Of a DNA stretch of 64,000 nucleotides, positions 1 through 12,916 are shown in pieces. Below the pieces are notes generated by a model. That model was not told where the DNA came from, did not search any database, and saw nothing but the letters and a program-made list of their open reading frames with translations. The DNA comes from Primula veris (taxonomy: Eukaryota; Streptophyta; Magnoliopsida; Ericales; Primulaceae), in the NCBI GenBank assembly GCA_963682055.1, contig OY821740.1, forward strand, positions 16,826,814 to 16,890,813, read 5' to 3'. The translations under genes were made by a program, and so were the position numbers. The stretch's first letter is position 1. Every line of letters starts with the position of its first letter.

Positions 1-172
1 TCCTACTTAAATAAGCCTACAGTATTAAGGCGTAAATATATAAAAATTAGAATATATGAAAAGTATTTTTAAATTGTTCAAAGTAGCCTTTTTTTTTCTT
101 AGAAAAACTTGTTAGATATTCTATAAGCTAAAACCCCCTACTGTAGAAAAATAAAAAGGCTTCAAATTTTAC
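1..172 (-). other. intron sequence of the At3g12590-like gene at the window edge
   Basis: Follows the donor (GTAAAA) of the exon ending at 173. No coding sequence is seen. The next exon of the gene should lie to the left of the window. Confidence 0.7.
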
Positions 173-3100
173 CTTCAAAATGTTGATCCGATCAGTTTCA
201 TTTATCTGAGCAACCAATGACAGCGCACCACTCATTATGTCTATTACTGCATTAGCCTTCTCAAGACGACTATGTTCTTGTATATGTTCATTTTCATCCA
301 ATAAAAATTTACACCGCATTAGAAGCCTCTCGAGAACAAATAAGAAACCCCACCTTATGATCGTATTTTTGGACTTTAAAAGACCACACATGAGCCAAAT
401 TGGTAAAGGAACAACCGAATCAGCTATATAATCATTAACACCAGCAAGTACAATTTTTTGCTGCAAGTTTCTGATATTCAACCACATACTTTCGTCCCTC
501 TCGTCGCTAATTTCTGCTATTAATAAATCTCCTAGCCATACATAACCATTTTGGCGACAAATAAGTCGTTCTGAGTGAAGAAGAGAATGTAAAGTAGCCC
601 ATGAGTGCTTCACTTTCTTACTAGTACTCAGTCTCATTTCTCCATCATCTATGTTTTTCATTATGTTGTAAGATTTAGTCATCTGTATCATTTGTGTGAA
701 TTCCTTATCCAAGTGAGTAAATGAGCTTATAAATGCATCTAGTTTCTCCGTGATTTTCTCCAAGAGCTTCAGAAATATCACAGATTTCAGGCATCAACAA
801 ACAGAAAATCCTAAAAGACTAAAGAAATCTCTATCTCCCCATATGTGCATTCAAACAGTTTAAAAAAGGGGGGAAACAATTTAGACTGTGTATTTGCAGA
901 ACCACAATATGCAACAAAGTGTTTTCAAAGTTGAGTCATGGGTTGTTTAGTTGCAGATTCAAAGCTCCAGTTTATCAGGCTTCTTTTTGCTTTTAAGCAA
1001 AACATAATCCGCGTGACAAGCTTCTTTGGGTTTTTCTTGGAAAAAGAAATTCAAGCCTATTTATTTAATATCTGAATTTTACGCATCCTTTAATAAAATT
1101 CCTATTTTCTGGCTTAAAGAATATGATTTCCCCCCCTTTTGTTAAATACTGACTATTGATTTATTTTCATTAAATCTGACTTTTTCGGCTATTTTAAGAT
1201 TACAATCTGGCTTTTTTGGCGTTTATTGTAAGCATCGAAATTTATTTTCACTATTTTTTTAAATCTAAAATTGCAACTAAAAAGGCATCAATAGACTTGC
1301 AAGCATTCTGAAATAGCTGGGCCTTTTCAAGGTGTCAAGAAAATCTAGTTTTTTTTGCTTAAAAGCTGCAATCAAACAACCCCTCTTTAAGATCTTCCAG
1401 AACATCATTTGGCAATTACAAACATATATATTGGTAATTTTACCATATTTAGCCTCTCGCTGTTGGGATAGGTAGCCAATGCATCAGCAATGGATCTTTT
1501 CAAGAGCTGTCCAATTCCTTCAACACCGAGTTTGACAGAAATAAAGAAAGCTTCAGGGGCATCTGCAACCATAAGGAGAGTAGCAATCGGCTGTATCTCA
1601 GCATCACTATATTCCGATACTCCATTAGCAGTACAAGTCTCGTTTATTAAATGCAAAACATAGTCGAATAACACCACATATAAGTTTCTCCGTTCTTCTC
1701 TTGAGTTCGAGAGCACCAACTACGATAGGAAAACAAAACATCATATACAACGTATATATCTAGACATTTTTCGGTTTGGAAGAGTTGTGTGGATTACAGT
1801 TAAGATCCCCATGTCTGTAACGAATTTTTTATTTGGTCCCCATAGTTTTGGTTGCAATGCCTACTGGTCCTCATGTTTCAAATATGCTGCATAAAGAGTT
1901 TCAAATCCACCAATTTTGGCCAGATGATTTCAGCGAGTTACGCCCGAGGTCATGGTCCGTTTTTATATGGACAAGTAGTGTCACACATGGGGACCACTTG
2001 TGTAACCTATTTTAACTGAGGGGACAATTAGTGTAGGCTGTGTAGCTTACTCCAACTATGGGGACCAGTAGAACTTCAACTATGGGTTTTACCTACAGTA
2101 CGGGACCATTAGAGTTGCAATTGAAACAATGGCATAAACATTTGATATTAAGTATGAGGATTATTGCTCTACACCATCAAAAGTTAACGAAAATTTCATG
2201 TTCACAAATGACAAAACTGCAAAAACTATAAGTACCGGTAATGATACCCTGATGAAACTAGCAAAAGCTAATATATCTAAACTTGACAAAAAATCTTCAT
2301 CTTTAACAGGGTGACAATCAATGCAAGTTAGATCCACTATTTATTATTTTATTTACAGTGACTGTCTTATTTGTGTAACTCCTCTCACTTGAGTCTTTAA
2401 AGGGTTGAATATGTTTTAATAAACGAACCTCAAGGAAGATAAACTCGATTCCGCCGATTAGATCAACTTGCTGAACGAGAAACATTGGGGAGCCAAAATC
2501 GCTGATATCAGATGCTTCATAAAACATATTTGTAAGCATACAGATGAGTTTGCTACGAACAAGTTCCGCCCAAGAATTTCTCCTGCCAACCTCTATAAGA
2601 ACCTTGACCACCTTCAAACAAAAGAGAAAATACATCAAGCCCACCCCCCCCAAAAAAAAAAAAACTGATTGGTTATGTAGATCACACGTTATACACAAAA
2701 TAACCAGATATGAGTGCATATGAGTGCCTCTACTTTGTTTACTATTTTTATAGTTTCCACGACAAAAGAGAAGATATAATCGCGCATGAAGTCTCTACTC
2801 TTTTACATGGTATTTCGTGCGCTACTCTTTTACGTGGTATAATATGGCTGATGAGAGTCCTATGAATATAATTAGAATCCTTTAAAACTGCCACTAATGA
2901 TAACCATAAAAACGGTTTCACATGCATGAAGCACCACAATGGAAAACAGCAATATATTCAAGTACATTAAATTAAGAAATAAAGTAAGCCAAACATTTCA
3001 TACCCTTATGTCAAGACCTGTTAATCTATTCCTCTTGATCTTTCCTCTATCACAAATAAAATATAGCAAGCAGCTTAGGGCTGAGGCCCAGACGGATTCT

Positions 3101-6100
3101 TCCTTCTCTTGATCCTGAGAAAATATGAAATTATGAGCACTTTTAAAACATACATAAGGTACTGTCAGAAAAACACAACGTACTGAATCAAAGAGAGAAT
3201 TAAATGTTACATAAAAATTCATAAGGTAGTGACCAATCACCAAAGAAAAGACATACTAATGGGTCAGAGTTTCATATGACAAGATTAAATTCAATAGAAA
3301 TGCCTTGAGAGATAAAACTCAATTTTCTTTCAAAAACCAGACTCTAGAAATATGGTAAAAAAGTATGATATTGATGCTTTATATGTTCAATTAAGTCATA
3401 GCAGTTGACGATATATACCTGAACAAGATGAAGAAGAATTTCATATAGTATGCCTAGTATCCATGTTTCAAAAATATTGATCGCTGACGAATTTCCATTC
3501 TTCTGAGAATTGTCTGTTTTCCCCTTTTTTACAGTAGCAAATTGTTCATTACTGTCCAAGTAAGATTTTTCATCAATTGTGGAAGGATCATCAATTTTTA
3601 GTGGCTCCAATAGATGACCATGGACACCAAGGTTCAATATTAAATCAAACGCACGTGACCTCGAAGCTAATCTGGGAGACTTAAGCATTTCCTGAAATAT
3701 TATTCCATCAGAAATAGAAGCTTTGTTAGGTTTGAAATGCAACTATTTTTTGGTTATAAAGTAATTTTTTTTTTCAGGACCTCAAGCATGGAGAGAGTGA
3801 GAGGAGCAGCTGTTCCAGGGTCCAACACATACCTACAGGATAACATTTTTAAGAACACAACCGTGTTCAAGTTATGAAAACCAATATATAAAAACCTATG
3901 AGAAAAATTATTTTCAAATGTTATTTATCAAACACTAATATAGTATTAATTAAAGTACACCCCAAAAAAAGCTTCAACTTTTCTTGATTTGACCTTAGTA
4001 ATCCTTTTGAGTTTTTCTAAGAACAAAACCCGGCTCTAGATTATATGAACCTATGTGATCGATTAAAATTCAGGTCATTAAATTTTACAACATTAAATGC
4101 TTCAGAATAACAACTACAATCCACAGTTTTCTAACCTCTATGGCCTTATTTAGCTGTAGATTTAAGCTCAGTTCTTTTTTTGGTTTTTTTCTCAAAATTT
4201 AGCCAGTCATTTGGTTGATCAGCTTATAATCTGAGCATTTCAGGTCTTTTGCCCCTAAAAGCTTTAAGCTGGATGAAAGTATTTTTTTTCTGAAAAAAAT
4301 AGCCAGAATGTATGCTTGAGAGCGGCAGCCAAACAGCCCCGACGTGAGAAAAAGAGGGAGTACACAAGTTTTCACCCAAACAACTGAGTTCATAAGATGT
4401 GAACTTACATGTCAATTACAAGTTTGATGAGAACGCTCACGGAGACGTCAATAGATGGCTTTCCATGATTGTTGCTCAATGTAGATGAGGAATTTATCAG
4501 GTTAGAAAATGAAGGTGTCTCTGAGCAAACTTCAGCTATGACCTCACATACTTCCGCAGGATTTAATTTCAAAGGTTGTTGGTCGCTGTCAAGAAAATAG
4601 CACTCTGTGAGGAGAGAGGGAGAGAGCCTAGTAAAAACAAGTCCTAAACTTACAACATTATGTTTTTATTACACCAAGTGACCAAACAGGACATAGAATA
4701 GGATAGTGAGCTTCTACAGCAGATGAAGTTTGAATATACAACAGTATACTCCTAAAAATTCAAAAGGTCATTGATAAATACATAATCTAAATAAATAGAT
4801 CAAAAGTCAAATTCTTTCAATAGACCTATATGTCTTTTCATCTGTGGAAAATAAGAAATGCATAGATCATATCAAGTTGTACCTGTAGTGCCGATACTGA
4901 AAAAGTGGCCGAGAACGTGTACGGAAAGTGTTTGTGGGAGAATCTTCCCTGGCAAACACAAATCATACTCAAAGAGTTAGCACACCAACCAATCATATAT
5001 TTATCCGAATTTATACACCTCCCTAGTACGTCATTAGTACACAAACCTGAGGTTTATTACTAAATCAGTACACTTCCCTTGATTTTAGAATAAAAGTTAG
5101 TATGCGAAAGTGATAACTACCCAATAATGTACTGTACAAAAGTGATAATTACCGAAATGTTTAGTGTAAAAGTAATTCTAATTTAGGCCGAAGTATCCAG
5201 ATTTATCTCTACTTGCATTTAGCTATTGTGTACAAAAGTGATAATTACCGAAATGTTTAGTGTGTAAAAGTGATCCTAATTTAGGCCGAAGTATCCAGAT
5301 TTATCTCTACTTGCATTTAACATAAAAAGAACATAGGTTAGTGAACAAAGTTGAAATTTCTAGATAGGTTAGTCCACTGAACAGTAGAAAAAAAACGACT
5401 CAACATGATCTCTATTTACTTTAAATTATTGTATGAAACGTTAAAAAACATAGGTCAATGTAAGCAATTGAAATTTCTTGATTGGTTAGTGTAAGGAACA
5501 GTAAGAAAGAACTGACTCAACATGAACAACAAAACCAAAAACGACAGACAATACGGTATACAAAAATGTACCATATCTGATCGGCGCATGGTTTAGTACG
5601 TTTTGACGAAGTTATTGCTCTTAAATGTGCACGAGCAGAAGCAGAACTGGTAACAGTAGTGAGTAACGAGGGTTGTAGAAGTTGATCAAGGTAAGGCATA
5701 TCAGCAGTTCCGAAAAATTTCCACGGTTTTCCTTTTATTTTAGCTTCCATATCACCAACAAGAAGAGCCGCAGCACCTACTTCTAGGAAGTTATGTGCAT
5801 TCGGGTCTTGAGAATTCTGGATATGTTCACTGTGCAGTTTTTGTTTTTATAAGGAATACAAGAAACAACAATCTCAGTATAAAATAGTAGAATACTTATG
5901 CATACAAACAATACTATTAAATTATTCAAGTTAGTCAGTCAATATACAGAATCCCCCACTCCGTGAAATGTTCGGTTTTGTATTGGTGCTTTGTACTCCA
6001 ACTTAATTGGATTTTAGTACATAGTAAGTTCTTACCACTTAAAAATTTGATGTTGACGTCATAACTGTTTGATTTGGTGTAGAGTGGTGGATAAATTAGG

Positions 6101-9100
6101 TTACTAAAAATTAAGGAGTACTAATTATAAAACCTGGTAAAATGATGTACAAAGGTGTATATTCCCATATAAAATCGATATTTCTCGGAGTCTCTCCTCA
6201 CGTTCGAAATGCTTTAACCTCAAGTTACAAGTAAATCCAATTAAAGGAGCAAACCGTTAAGAAACAAGACCTCCATGAATGCCAAATTAACAAAATATAA
6301 GAATATTAGTCTTGTACACTAACGTATAATCAGATTCTGATTTTGTACTCCAATCTATAAAGGTAACACATTTATCGAAAATTTTATTAGAGGACAAAGA
6401 GAAACTACCATAATCGGGGACTATGAAAGAAAAGCCATAGATTGGGGACTCAAATGGGAAAATGTGATAGAATAGTGTTTAAAATAATTACAAAAATTAT
6501 AGATTTTGTGTACAATGAATTACTGTTTTGTAACTTTTAGTACTTCTTTTTTCCGATCTGGTAGAAGTGTCGGAATTTTCATCAGAGAAATGCAATGTTA
6601 CTGTACCAAATACTAACTTTTGTACGTTGGTGTTAGTGAAAAAAAACTCAATTTACACCAATTACCTTTCAGTTGTAAGCAATGACGATTGTTCGTCCCT
6701 ACCCCATCGCCATTTCAAAACATCAAGGGCAATAAACTCAAGATCATCAGTGCCCTCAACTTCTTCAGCGATTGGGGAACTCAAAACAGCCAACTCCGAA
6801 GTATCATTTTTCTCTGTATCTTTATTATTTGCAGGGCCTAATTGGGAATTAAATGATTTGCTCAGCAAAGACGATAAAGTCGGAAGTGTTTGCCTCGAAG
6901 TGGACGGAGCTCCAGTAAATGCTGCTGACTGGAAAGACCGCTTTGGTAAATGTTGAGACACAAGAGAGCGTACATAATTTAGAGATTTTACGAGTGATGA
7001 CGATGCAAAACTTGATACAGGTAAGGGATTTGTTGATGTTGATGGTACAAATTGTCGAGTTGAAGAATGCGAAAGTGAAGTGAACCTTCTATTTGGGGTA
7101 GCATCACATTCTGCTATTATATTCACACAGAACCGGTCTATTTGTTGTAATGTATCCTCACTAGGTTTGTATCTGCCATAAATAAATAAAAATTACCACC
7201 AGAAACAAAAAATGCAACTCTAAAAGGGAGGAAATTCATGCAAATACTATAAATACATTAACACTAAAAAACAAACAAAGACAATTTAATTAACAGAAAA
7301 ATAAAAATAAAAGAGCAGAAGCATTTGGAGGGCAGTTAAACTCGAGTATTCTACAGATAAAATGCGTACATAAGATGTATCCATCCGAAGATGACTAACC
7401 TCAGAAGGTACCGTTTCAAAATTGCCACACATCTCGCAACCACAGCTGGGCTGAAAATAAATTTTCTATCAGATACCCTCTTAACAGGTATAAGGAATTA
7501 TTCAATGCCTTAGAGAAAAATTAATATCTAATCCACTATTTATTATTAGCGAAAATATAGAACACACCTACGTTCCTTCTCTGCCAAAGTATGTTCCAAA
7601 ATAACATTGTAAGCTAAGTCAGTTGCTGCATGTAACGCAAGATAGTCCTGTCATTGAGAAATAAAAACATAATATAGATAGGATACTCTCCGATTGTTAT
7701 TAGGAACGAGTTACTAGTTACTAGCACACCATCCAATGCTGTCATAAGTATTTAATACCATCTGATCGACCTTATTAAAAATGCCACAAAGACATCATGT
7801 TGGAGATGACTCAATCGACAAAGGGGGAATAATGAAACATGAATTGCTGATTTAAAAAACAAACACTAAAGGAAAAGAGAAACGTCATGAAAGTAAGTAA
7901 CCATCACATGTGAAACATATTGAAACTAATAATACTAATAAACTAATTATCCATATAATTACTTCTCATACAAAGTAATAAATTTGCCAAATGTAAAGTC
8001 TGGCAACCTTCATCTTTCATGAATAAGCTGATAATGCCCCATTTCAACCACACGCCTACACAAAGATTGTGTTTTTGGTTCATGAAATTGAGATTGGTGT
8101 ACCCCACAAACACAATATCGTCTTTTCAATATAGCATGCACAAGGTTGTTACAGGATGAAGCCTTTTTTATTTACTAGCCAATTCAATAACTAAACAAGT
8201 CGAAAATCTCATATGATTGACCACTTCTAATTGAATCAAAATCTTAATCCAGATGTAAATTTTCAATGTAATTCAAATGACCAGACCCCATGTTTAAGAA
8301 AGTAATTCACCATCCAACATGGGAATAAAACATAACAGGTACTTAAGGGTAGATTAGTTAAAATTAAGAGGTATCGTCTTATAGATAGCCTGACAAACCT
8401 GCTAATGATAGTAAATTTTAGAGATAAACTTGCTAACATAGGTGGGCAATGGAAATCAATTTTAGGCCCGGATACTTTCAAGCCCGTGTCCATTACTAAC
8501 AAAAGGGTATAACCGTATAAACCTTTGAATGAGACAGTATATTTCGATCTCTCTCATTAATCTTTCTGATAATATGTTATGATTTGTTAACTCATAAGCA
8601 TACCTAGTATCCGACCTGGCATTATTATATACTCTCCTAGGCAACTTTAAATAAAAGAAAACCTAATCAAAGCAAAAAAATTGAGAAACTAAAAGGAACA
8701 CCTTATCGGTTAAGGGTGATTTGTCGCCCAGATGCTAATAAAATATACTATTTCCAGAATAAATATATTAACCTCTCTAAAACTAATGTAAAAAATATCT
8801 TAGCTGTCATATGCAGACTCTTGTCAAGTTTAATCTACAAATGTATATAGTAGGTTCCAAAATCCCAGGAAAGAAAAAGGCATGCATCTCAAAGGTGTAG
8901 ATGCATCTCTTTTTGGGTACACTTAAATTGGACAAGTCTCAATTCAGCTTATTTATATTCCGCCAGCAAGATATTTATGCCATAAAGTCGACAGATTACT
9001 TTTATTTGTAATTTTTATCATGAAGTCAACTGAATCGGTGAAAATTGAAGCCTATCAAATCCAAGTCTTGAAATGCCATTTCTAGGCCACAACTATTCTG

Positions 9101-10886
9101 CTATTTTACAGTTTCTTTGCCAAGAAATAGAGACTTTTGTTATCTGGAAATAGCGTTTATACTGAAAAATTCCTGGAAAATTACACTACTTTGCTAACTG
9201 AATAGTGATAACACTTAATATTTTTTAAACAGAAATATTAAGTTTGAGTGGTGTGTCAGCTAAGGGTGACTGAATACGTGCAAGCCTGAAATCCCAAAAG
9301 GAGCATATCTTGATAACAGGGAAACTAGCCCGTCTTCAAGTTCAGTTAATACTTAGTCAAAGACATTTTTTTCAATTAGTTTTTGCATATTAACTTTTAC
9401 CTCTCTTATCTTTCAACCTCAATACATTAGTAATAATGTATTTGAGTCAACACTTAATTTTCCTAATTCAATAGCTAGTGACATTGCAATTTTTACAAAT
9501 TTTCTTAGTTTCTTGAGACATAGTACTAATATATTGCAACTTTATAGTATTTGACTCATAGAAATTTAGTTTTAGTCCACACAAAATGCAGTTGACTTCC
9601 CCTAACGATACACTTATTCTAGCCTATATCTCTTAAATATGATGTTATTTTCAATTCCATGTAAATTAATATAACTCGTAAACTAGCAATGGATCCAGAG
9701 AAATTACGCTCTCCTGAACATACTATTGTAAATTGCAACCTGCCATACATTTAGCAACATATCCAATTCAAGACACAAAATTATATCTTTGCATCCAAAA
9801 GAGGAACATCGAAAGCCAAATGCATTCCAACAGTCAATGCTTTTTCTTAGTTGACATTGTAACTTAATAGAATATCAAACAAGGAATGAATCCAGACAAA
9901 TTATTCGCACTCGAACGTATTAAAGTGAACCGGAATCTGCCAACATTTTGCATTATGTCCAATTCTAAGGCGCAAAACGACATCTTTGTATCCAAAAAAA
10001 AAAACAACGGAAGCCTAATACATTCCAAAAGCCAATGTCGTTTACCTACAGTCTTTTCTTAGTGGACACGTACAGAATCTATTTCCCCAAGTGCACATTA
10101 CTCTACAAAATTTACATAAATGTAAAGGAATAATCCAATAAAACCGTTACTCAAATTAGAAACCATGCAGCAACAAATCAAAGTTTAGAAAGTTGTCACA
10201 TTTAACGGTGAAATCTCTACCAGCTAAGCGCATATAAAAACTGAATAACTAAACCCAAAGTAAAGCAAATCAATCATATAGCCCATAAAATCCTCATTAT
10301 TTAACATTTGCTCAAAATTTCAAACCAACCCGCTAATTCCAGTTCTCTGATAACCAATTTAATGTAAACAAAAACAAAACAAAAAAAAAAGGTTTTTTTT
10401 TTCTAACAATTGGAAGCTGCAAATTCTAATTCCATGTCAACAAATTCACATCAACAACTTTCTAAAATAACTAACATTTCAAACAAATTGGCAGTAAAAT
10501 TCTAGTTCCACGTCAGCATATCATTAACATGATTTTAAATTACCCCTAATCCAGATCACCACTCAAACCTCAAACATCAAAATCCCTAATTTATAGCAAC
10601 ATATACATACATACATACATACATAGATATGTATAAAAACCTAACTGATACGAAACGCAACTCCGAGATCTAATCTAGAGAGAGAGAGAAATAGGACCCG
10701 AAGAGTCCTGAGGGCTTCAGAGGCGACACCACCGGCGTGGAGAGAGTGAGCAGCGGAGGCGGAGGCGGAGGAGGCGGAGAGACAGTCGGCGACGGCGCGG
10801 CGGAGAGGCTCCGGCTGGTTCTTCAACGACGGAGATCTTAGCCTGTGTGACCCTAGTTGCGGCGGCCTCGGAGTGTTGCTGCTCAT
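173..10886 (-). CDS. At3g12590-like conserved plant protein, 13 exons, C-terminus beyond left edge
   Basis: I recognise this as the orthologue of Arabidopsis At3g12590, a conserved plant protein of about 1,160 residues with no firmly known function. Exons in coding order: 10886-10698, 7647-7568, 7450-7400, 7172-6666, 5829-5572, 4948-4883, 4585-4409, 3832-3781, 3691-3419, 3114-3004, 2611-2429, 1719-1444, 766-173. All junctions are GT-AG, the phases agree, and the sum is 2,817 nt (939 codons) without a stop. Landmarks: PEPLRRAVADCLS near residue 25, SFASSSLVKSLNYVRSL, LLSKSFNSQL, HLRAITSSKRT, LNPAEVCEVIAEVCSE, FDLILNLGVHGHLLEP, ESVWASALSCLLYFICDRGK, QQVDLIGGIEFIFLE, SFTHLDKEF, NGYVWLGDLLIAEIS, FLFVLERLLMRCKFLLDENE and ALSLVAQINETDRINILK. 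The helical make-up suggests an ARM/HEAT-like scaffold (inference). About 200 C-terminal residues lie left of the window. The donors of exon 1 (GTCCTA) and exon 8 (GTCCTG) are weak. The start ATG at 10886 is the one homologues use. Confidence 0.93.
940..1383. mobile_element. MITE-like element with 17-bp terminal inverted repeats, in an intron
   Basis: The left end reads GGGTTGTTTAGTTGCAG and the right end CTGCAATCAAACAACCC, an almost perfect inverted pair 444 bp apart. It lies in the intron between exons 766-173 and 1719-1444. There is no coding capacity. I found no convincing target-site duplication, so the superfamily (hAT-like or PIF-like) is left open. Confidence 0.6.
1796..2130. repeat. 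dispersed GGGGACCA-type element in an intron
   Basis: AT-rich stretch with repeated GGGGACCA and TGGTCCCCAT motifs in both orientations, ending in GTTGCAATTGAAAC. The same motifs form a clean foldback MITE at 55106-55284, so this is probably an older, longer member of that family. It lies in the intron between exons 1719-1444 and 2611-2429. Confidence 0.45.
4143..4345. repeat. possible short MITE in an intron
   Basis: GGCCTTATTTAGCTGTAG at the left is roughly inverted as CGGCAGCCAAACAGCCCC at the right. The ends resemble those of the element at 940-1383. The match is imperfect and there is no clear target-site duplication. Confidence 0.35.
5134..5525. repeat. two tandem duplications inside an intron
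   Basis: A 96-bp unit starting GTACAAAAGTGATAATTACC is repeated directly at 5134 and 5230 with a few changes. It is followed by a second diverged direct pair of about 80 bp (AACATAGGT...CTCAACATGA) at about 5325 and 5446. All of this lies in the intron between exons 4948-4883 and 5829-5572. No function is evident. Confidence 0.7.
10604..10627. repeat. short ACAT microsatellite in intron 1
   Basis: About five tandem ACAT units (TACATACATACATACATACA), close to the first-exon donor. The duplicated copy near 31925 has only a short broken version. Confidence 0.8.
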
Positions 10887-11250
10887 CGTGCTTGGGGGGT
10901 GTCACTGCATTTGAATTGGTGAATATCTGTCACGATTTGGAATTCGGGGTTCAGATGTGGAATTTCTGGAACTTCGGCACAGGCGGAGAGAGAGAGAGTT
11001 TTTAGTGAGTGTGTGTATGTATCTATGGGCGTAATTTTTGTAAGAGTATACATAGTATTATATACTACTACTAAATACTTGAAATACTTTGTACATTATT
11101 GATTATTGAGAGTATTAGCCGGCAAACAACACTTTAATTGGTTGGATTACACTAATTAAATAAGTAACTGCTACTATAGTGTTTATGTTGATTATTTAAT
11201 TGGGTTTGAGATGGTGCAGATGTGTGACCTAGTCACGCCCTAAAAAGTGG
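10887..11250 (-). promoter_or_regulatory. 5-prime leader and promoter region of the At3g12590-like gene
   Basis: Sequence just upstream of the start codon at 10886. It includes a GA/CT-rich tract around 10988-11000, a common feature of plant leaders. The region is kept, with changes, upstream of the dead exon 1 copy at 32171-32500. No transcription start can be fixed from sequence alone. A TATA-like stretch (GTATTATATACTACTAC) lies near 11055. Confidence 0.45.
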
Positions 11251-11305
11251 ATTGTCTAGTGTCATCTTGGTGTATGTGAGGAGTTACATATTATTAATAT
11301 ATTAG

Positions 11306-12136
11306 TACCAAGTATAAGATAGTGTTAATAAAAAGAATGAAATAAATATATTTTTTTCTTTTGAATTTTTTTATACGTTGATTATAGTAAGAAAAAAAAA
11401 TCCCCATCCAAAGAAAAAAATTAGTGTAAATTATTATATTTAACGAAAATTATTTGACTTTGTGGTATTACGCGCGATTCACTTGTTCCTAATAAACAGT
11501 CTTGACCACACGGTACGTATTGTAGTTCTTTTAAAAATAATTAAAAAAAATCACCTGGATCATTTTGGATCGTGACAACATCAATCAAATATGAGCGATA
11601 AAGATTTTTTTAACGGGTACTTAATCAGGTGCATTTGAGTTAACTAGCTCAACTTCTTTGTCATTTAGATTTATATTTTGACCTATAATTTTGCTATTTT
11701 GAAATTGCATTTCAATCAATTCACGGTTAGCTAGACTCGAATGCAATTTCAAACATTGGACCCGGATATGACACTGTTAAATAATTGGGCAAAGCACACA
11801 CTCCCAACATGAAAATGTGTCAAACTATTAATGTGTTTTTTTTTAATTGTATTTCAATGATTAGATTAGGTAAAGCGCAAAAGCCAGATTCAGAATTAGT
11901 GTCTAGTGTTTGGAGTATATATCATTTTTGAACTATCTAACCTACTCTATTAATTATTATGAAATGATTACACTCAGAAGAAAGTCCATCGAGTAACAAG
12001 CTGCGTCGTTAGATAATGAATTATTATTAAGTTTTTTTTATGACTTCGTACTTGATTACTCGAGTTTAGCTTTGCCATCAGCATCAATCTATCTTTCCTA
12101 CCCAATATGCCAATATGTGTAAAAGTTGTCTTGTGA
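11306..12136. other. intergenic AT-rich DNA, no gene seen
   Basis: No ORF or recognisable element. It includes A/T runs and a few short pyrimidine tracts. It separates the promoter of the At3g12590-like gene from the Cassandra element. Confidence 0.6.
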
Positions 12137-12141
12137 TGTAA

Positions 12142-12786
12142 TGTAACGGCCCGGCCCCACAGACTTCTCAGGGGGGTCACCCATCCTGGTACTACTCCAA
12201 GCTAAGCACGCTTAACTGTGGAGTTTCGTCCTCGCTATTGTGCCACACGACTTTAAAAAGCCTTGTTGATGGGAAATGGATCTTTAAGCTCATATACTAC
12301 ACGAGTACTCTCATATCTGGGCGATGTGGGACTGACGCACAACACCGCACCACAGAAATTCCTTCCGGAAAATCTGGGTCGTCACAATCACCCTCCCGTT
12401 AGGCACGACGTCCTCGTCGGGCACGTCGTCCTTCAGGGGCCCACACACACATGCTAATCCCCACATTTCCGACCAGATAGAGGCTCTGATACCATCTGTA
12501 ATGACCCGACCCCACGGACCGAACCGTCATGCCCGTATCAACAATATTATCCGTTTTGGCACAACTTCCCAGGGAGGTCACCCATCCTGGTACTACTCTA
12601 AGCTAAACACGCTTAACTGTGCAGTTCCGTCCTCGCTATTGTGCCGCACGGCTTTAAAATGTCTTGTTAATAGAAAATTGATCTTTAAGCTTATATACCC
12701 ACGAGTACTCTCATATCTGGGTGATGTGGGACTGACGCGCAACACCGCACCATATAAATTCCTTCCGGGAAATCTGGGTCGTCACA
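12142..12786 (-). mobile_element. complete Cassandra TRIM retrotransposon (5S rRNA-bearing LTRs)
   Basis: Two direct LTRs (12142-12386, 245 bp; 12497-12786, 290 bp) flank a 110-bp non-coding centre. On the minus strand each LTR opens TGTGACGACCCAG and closes TTACA, and each carries a 5S rRNA-derived block, the hallmark of Cassandra. The primer-binding site TGGTATCAGAGCC (complement of initiator Met-tRNA) is at 12494-12482, and a purine tract lies before the downstream LTR. A perfect 5-bp target duplication TGTAA flanks it (12137-12141, 12787-12791). The LTR at 12142-12386, the 3-prime LTR, has lost about 45 bp next to the 5S block. There is no coding capacity; the family moves with proteins from autonomous LTR elements. 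Confidence 0.93.
12563..12629 (-). other. 5S rRNA-derived block in the 5-prime LTR of Cassandra
   Basis: On the minus strand it contains AGTTAAGCGTG, GTAGTACCAGG and ATGGGTGACCTCC, which match the 3-prime two thirds of plant 5S rRNA including the A-box and the intermediate element/C-box of the Pol III internal promoter. A second diverged copy is at 12163-12230. It is not a 5S gene, because the 5S 5-prime end is missing and it sits inside an LTR. Confidence 0.88.
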
Positions 12787-12916
12787 TGTAACTTGACAAA
12801 TCCTTCAAATCAATCTGAAAGATTGAAACACATTCTTCCTTTGATTATGTAACTTTGTTTTTGTATTCCAACATTTGTTATCTTTAAAGAAAGACGTGTA
12901 ATGGACATTGAACATC

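Larger units (their letters stand above)
7545..11305. repeat. parent copy of a segmental duplication (partner 28030-32565)
   Basis: From the intron before exon 2, through exon 2, the 3.05-kb first intron, exon 1, the 5-prime leader and about 400 bp upstream, this stretch aligns collinearly with 28030-32565 with scattered substitutions and small indels. The left limits read GCGAAAATATAGAACACACC here and GCAAAAATATGGAACACACC in the copy. Similarity ends near TTAATATATTAG. This is the intact, coding side. Confidence 0.9.

Noticed and set aside
6567..6956. 129-codon plus-strand ORF
   Set aside because: It is the opposite-strand shadow of the 7172-6666 exon of the At3g12590-like gene, which has clear homology on the minus strand.
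12563..12629. A genuine 5S rRNA gene
   Set aside because: The 5S 5-prime part is missing, and the block lies in an LTR next to a PBS, with a second copy in the other LTR.
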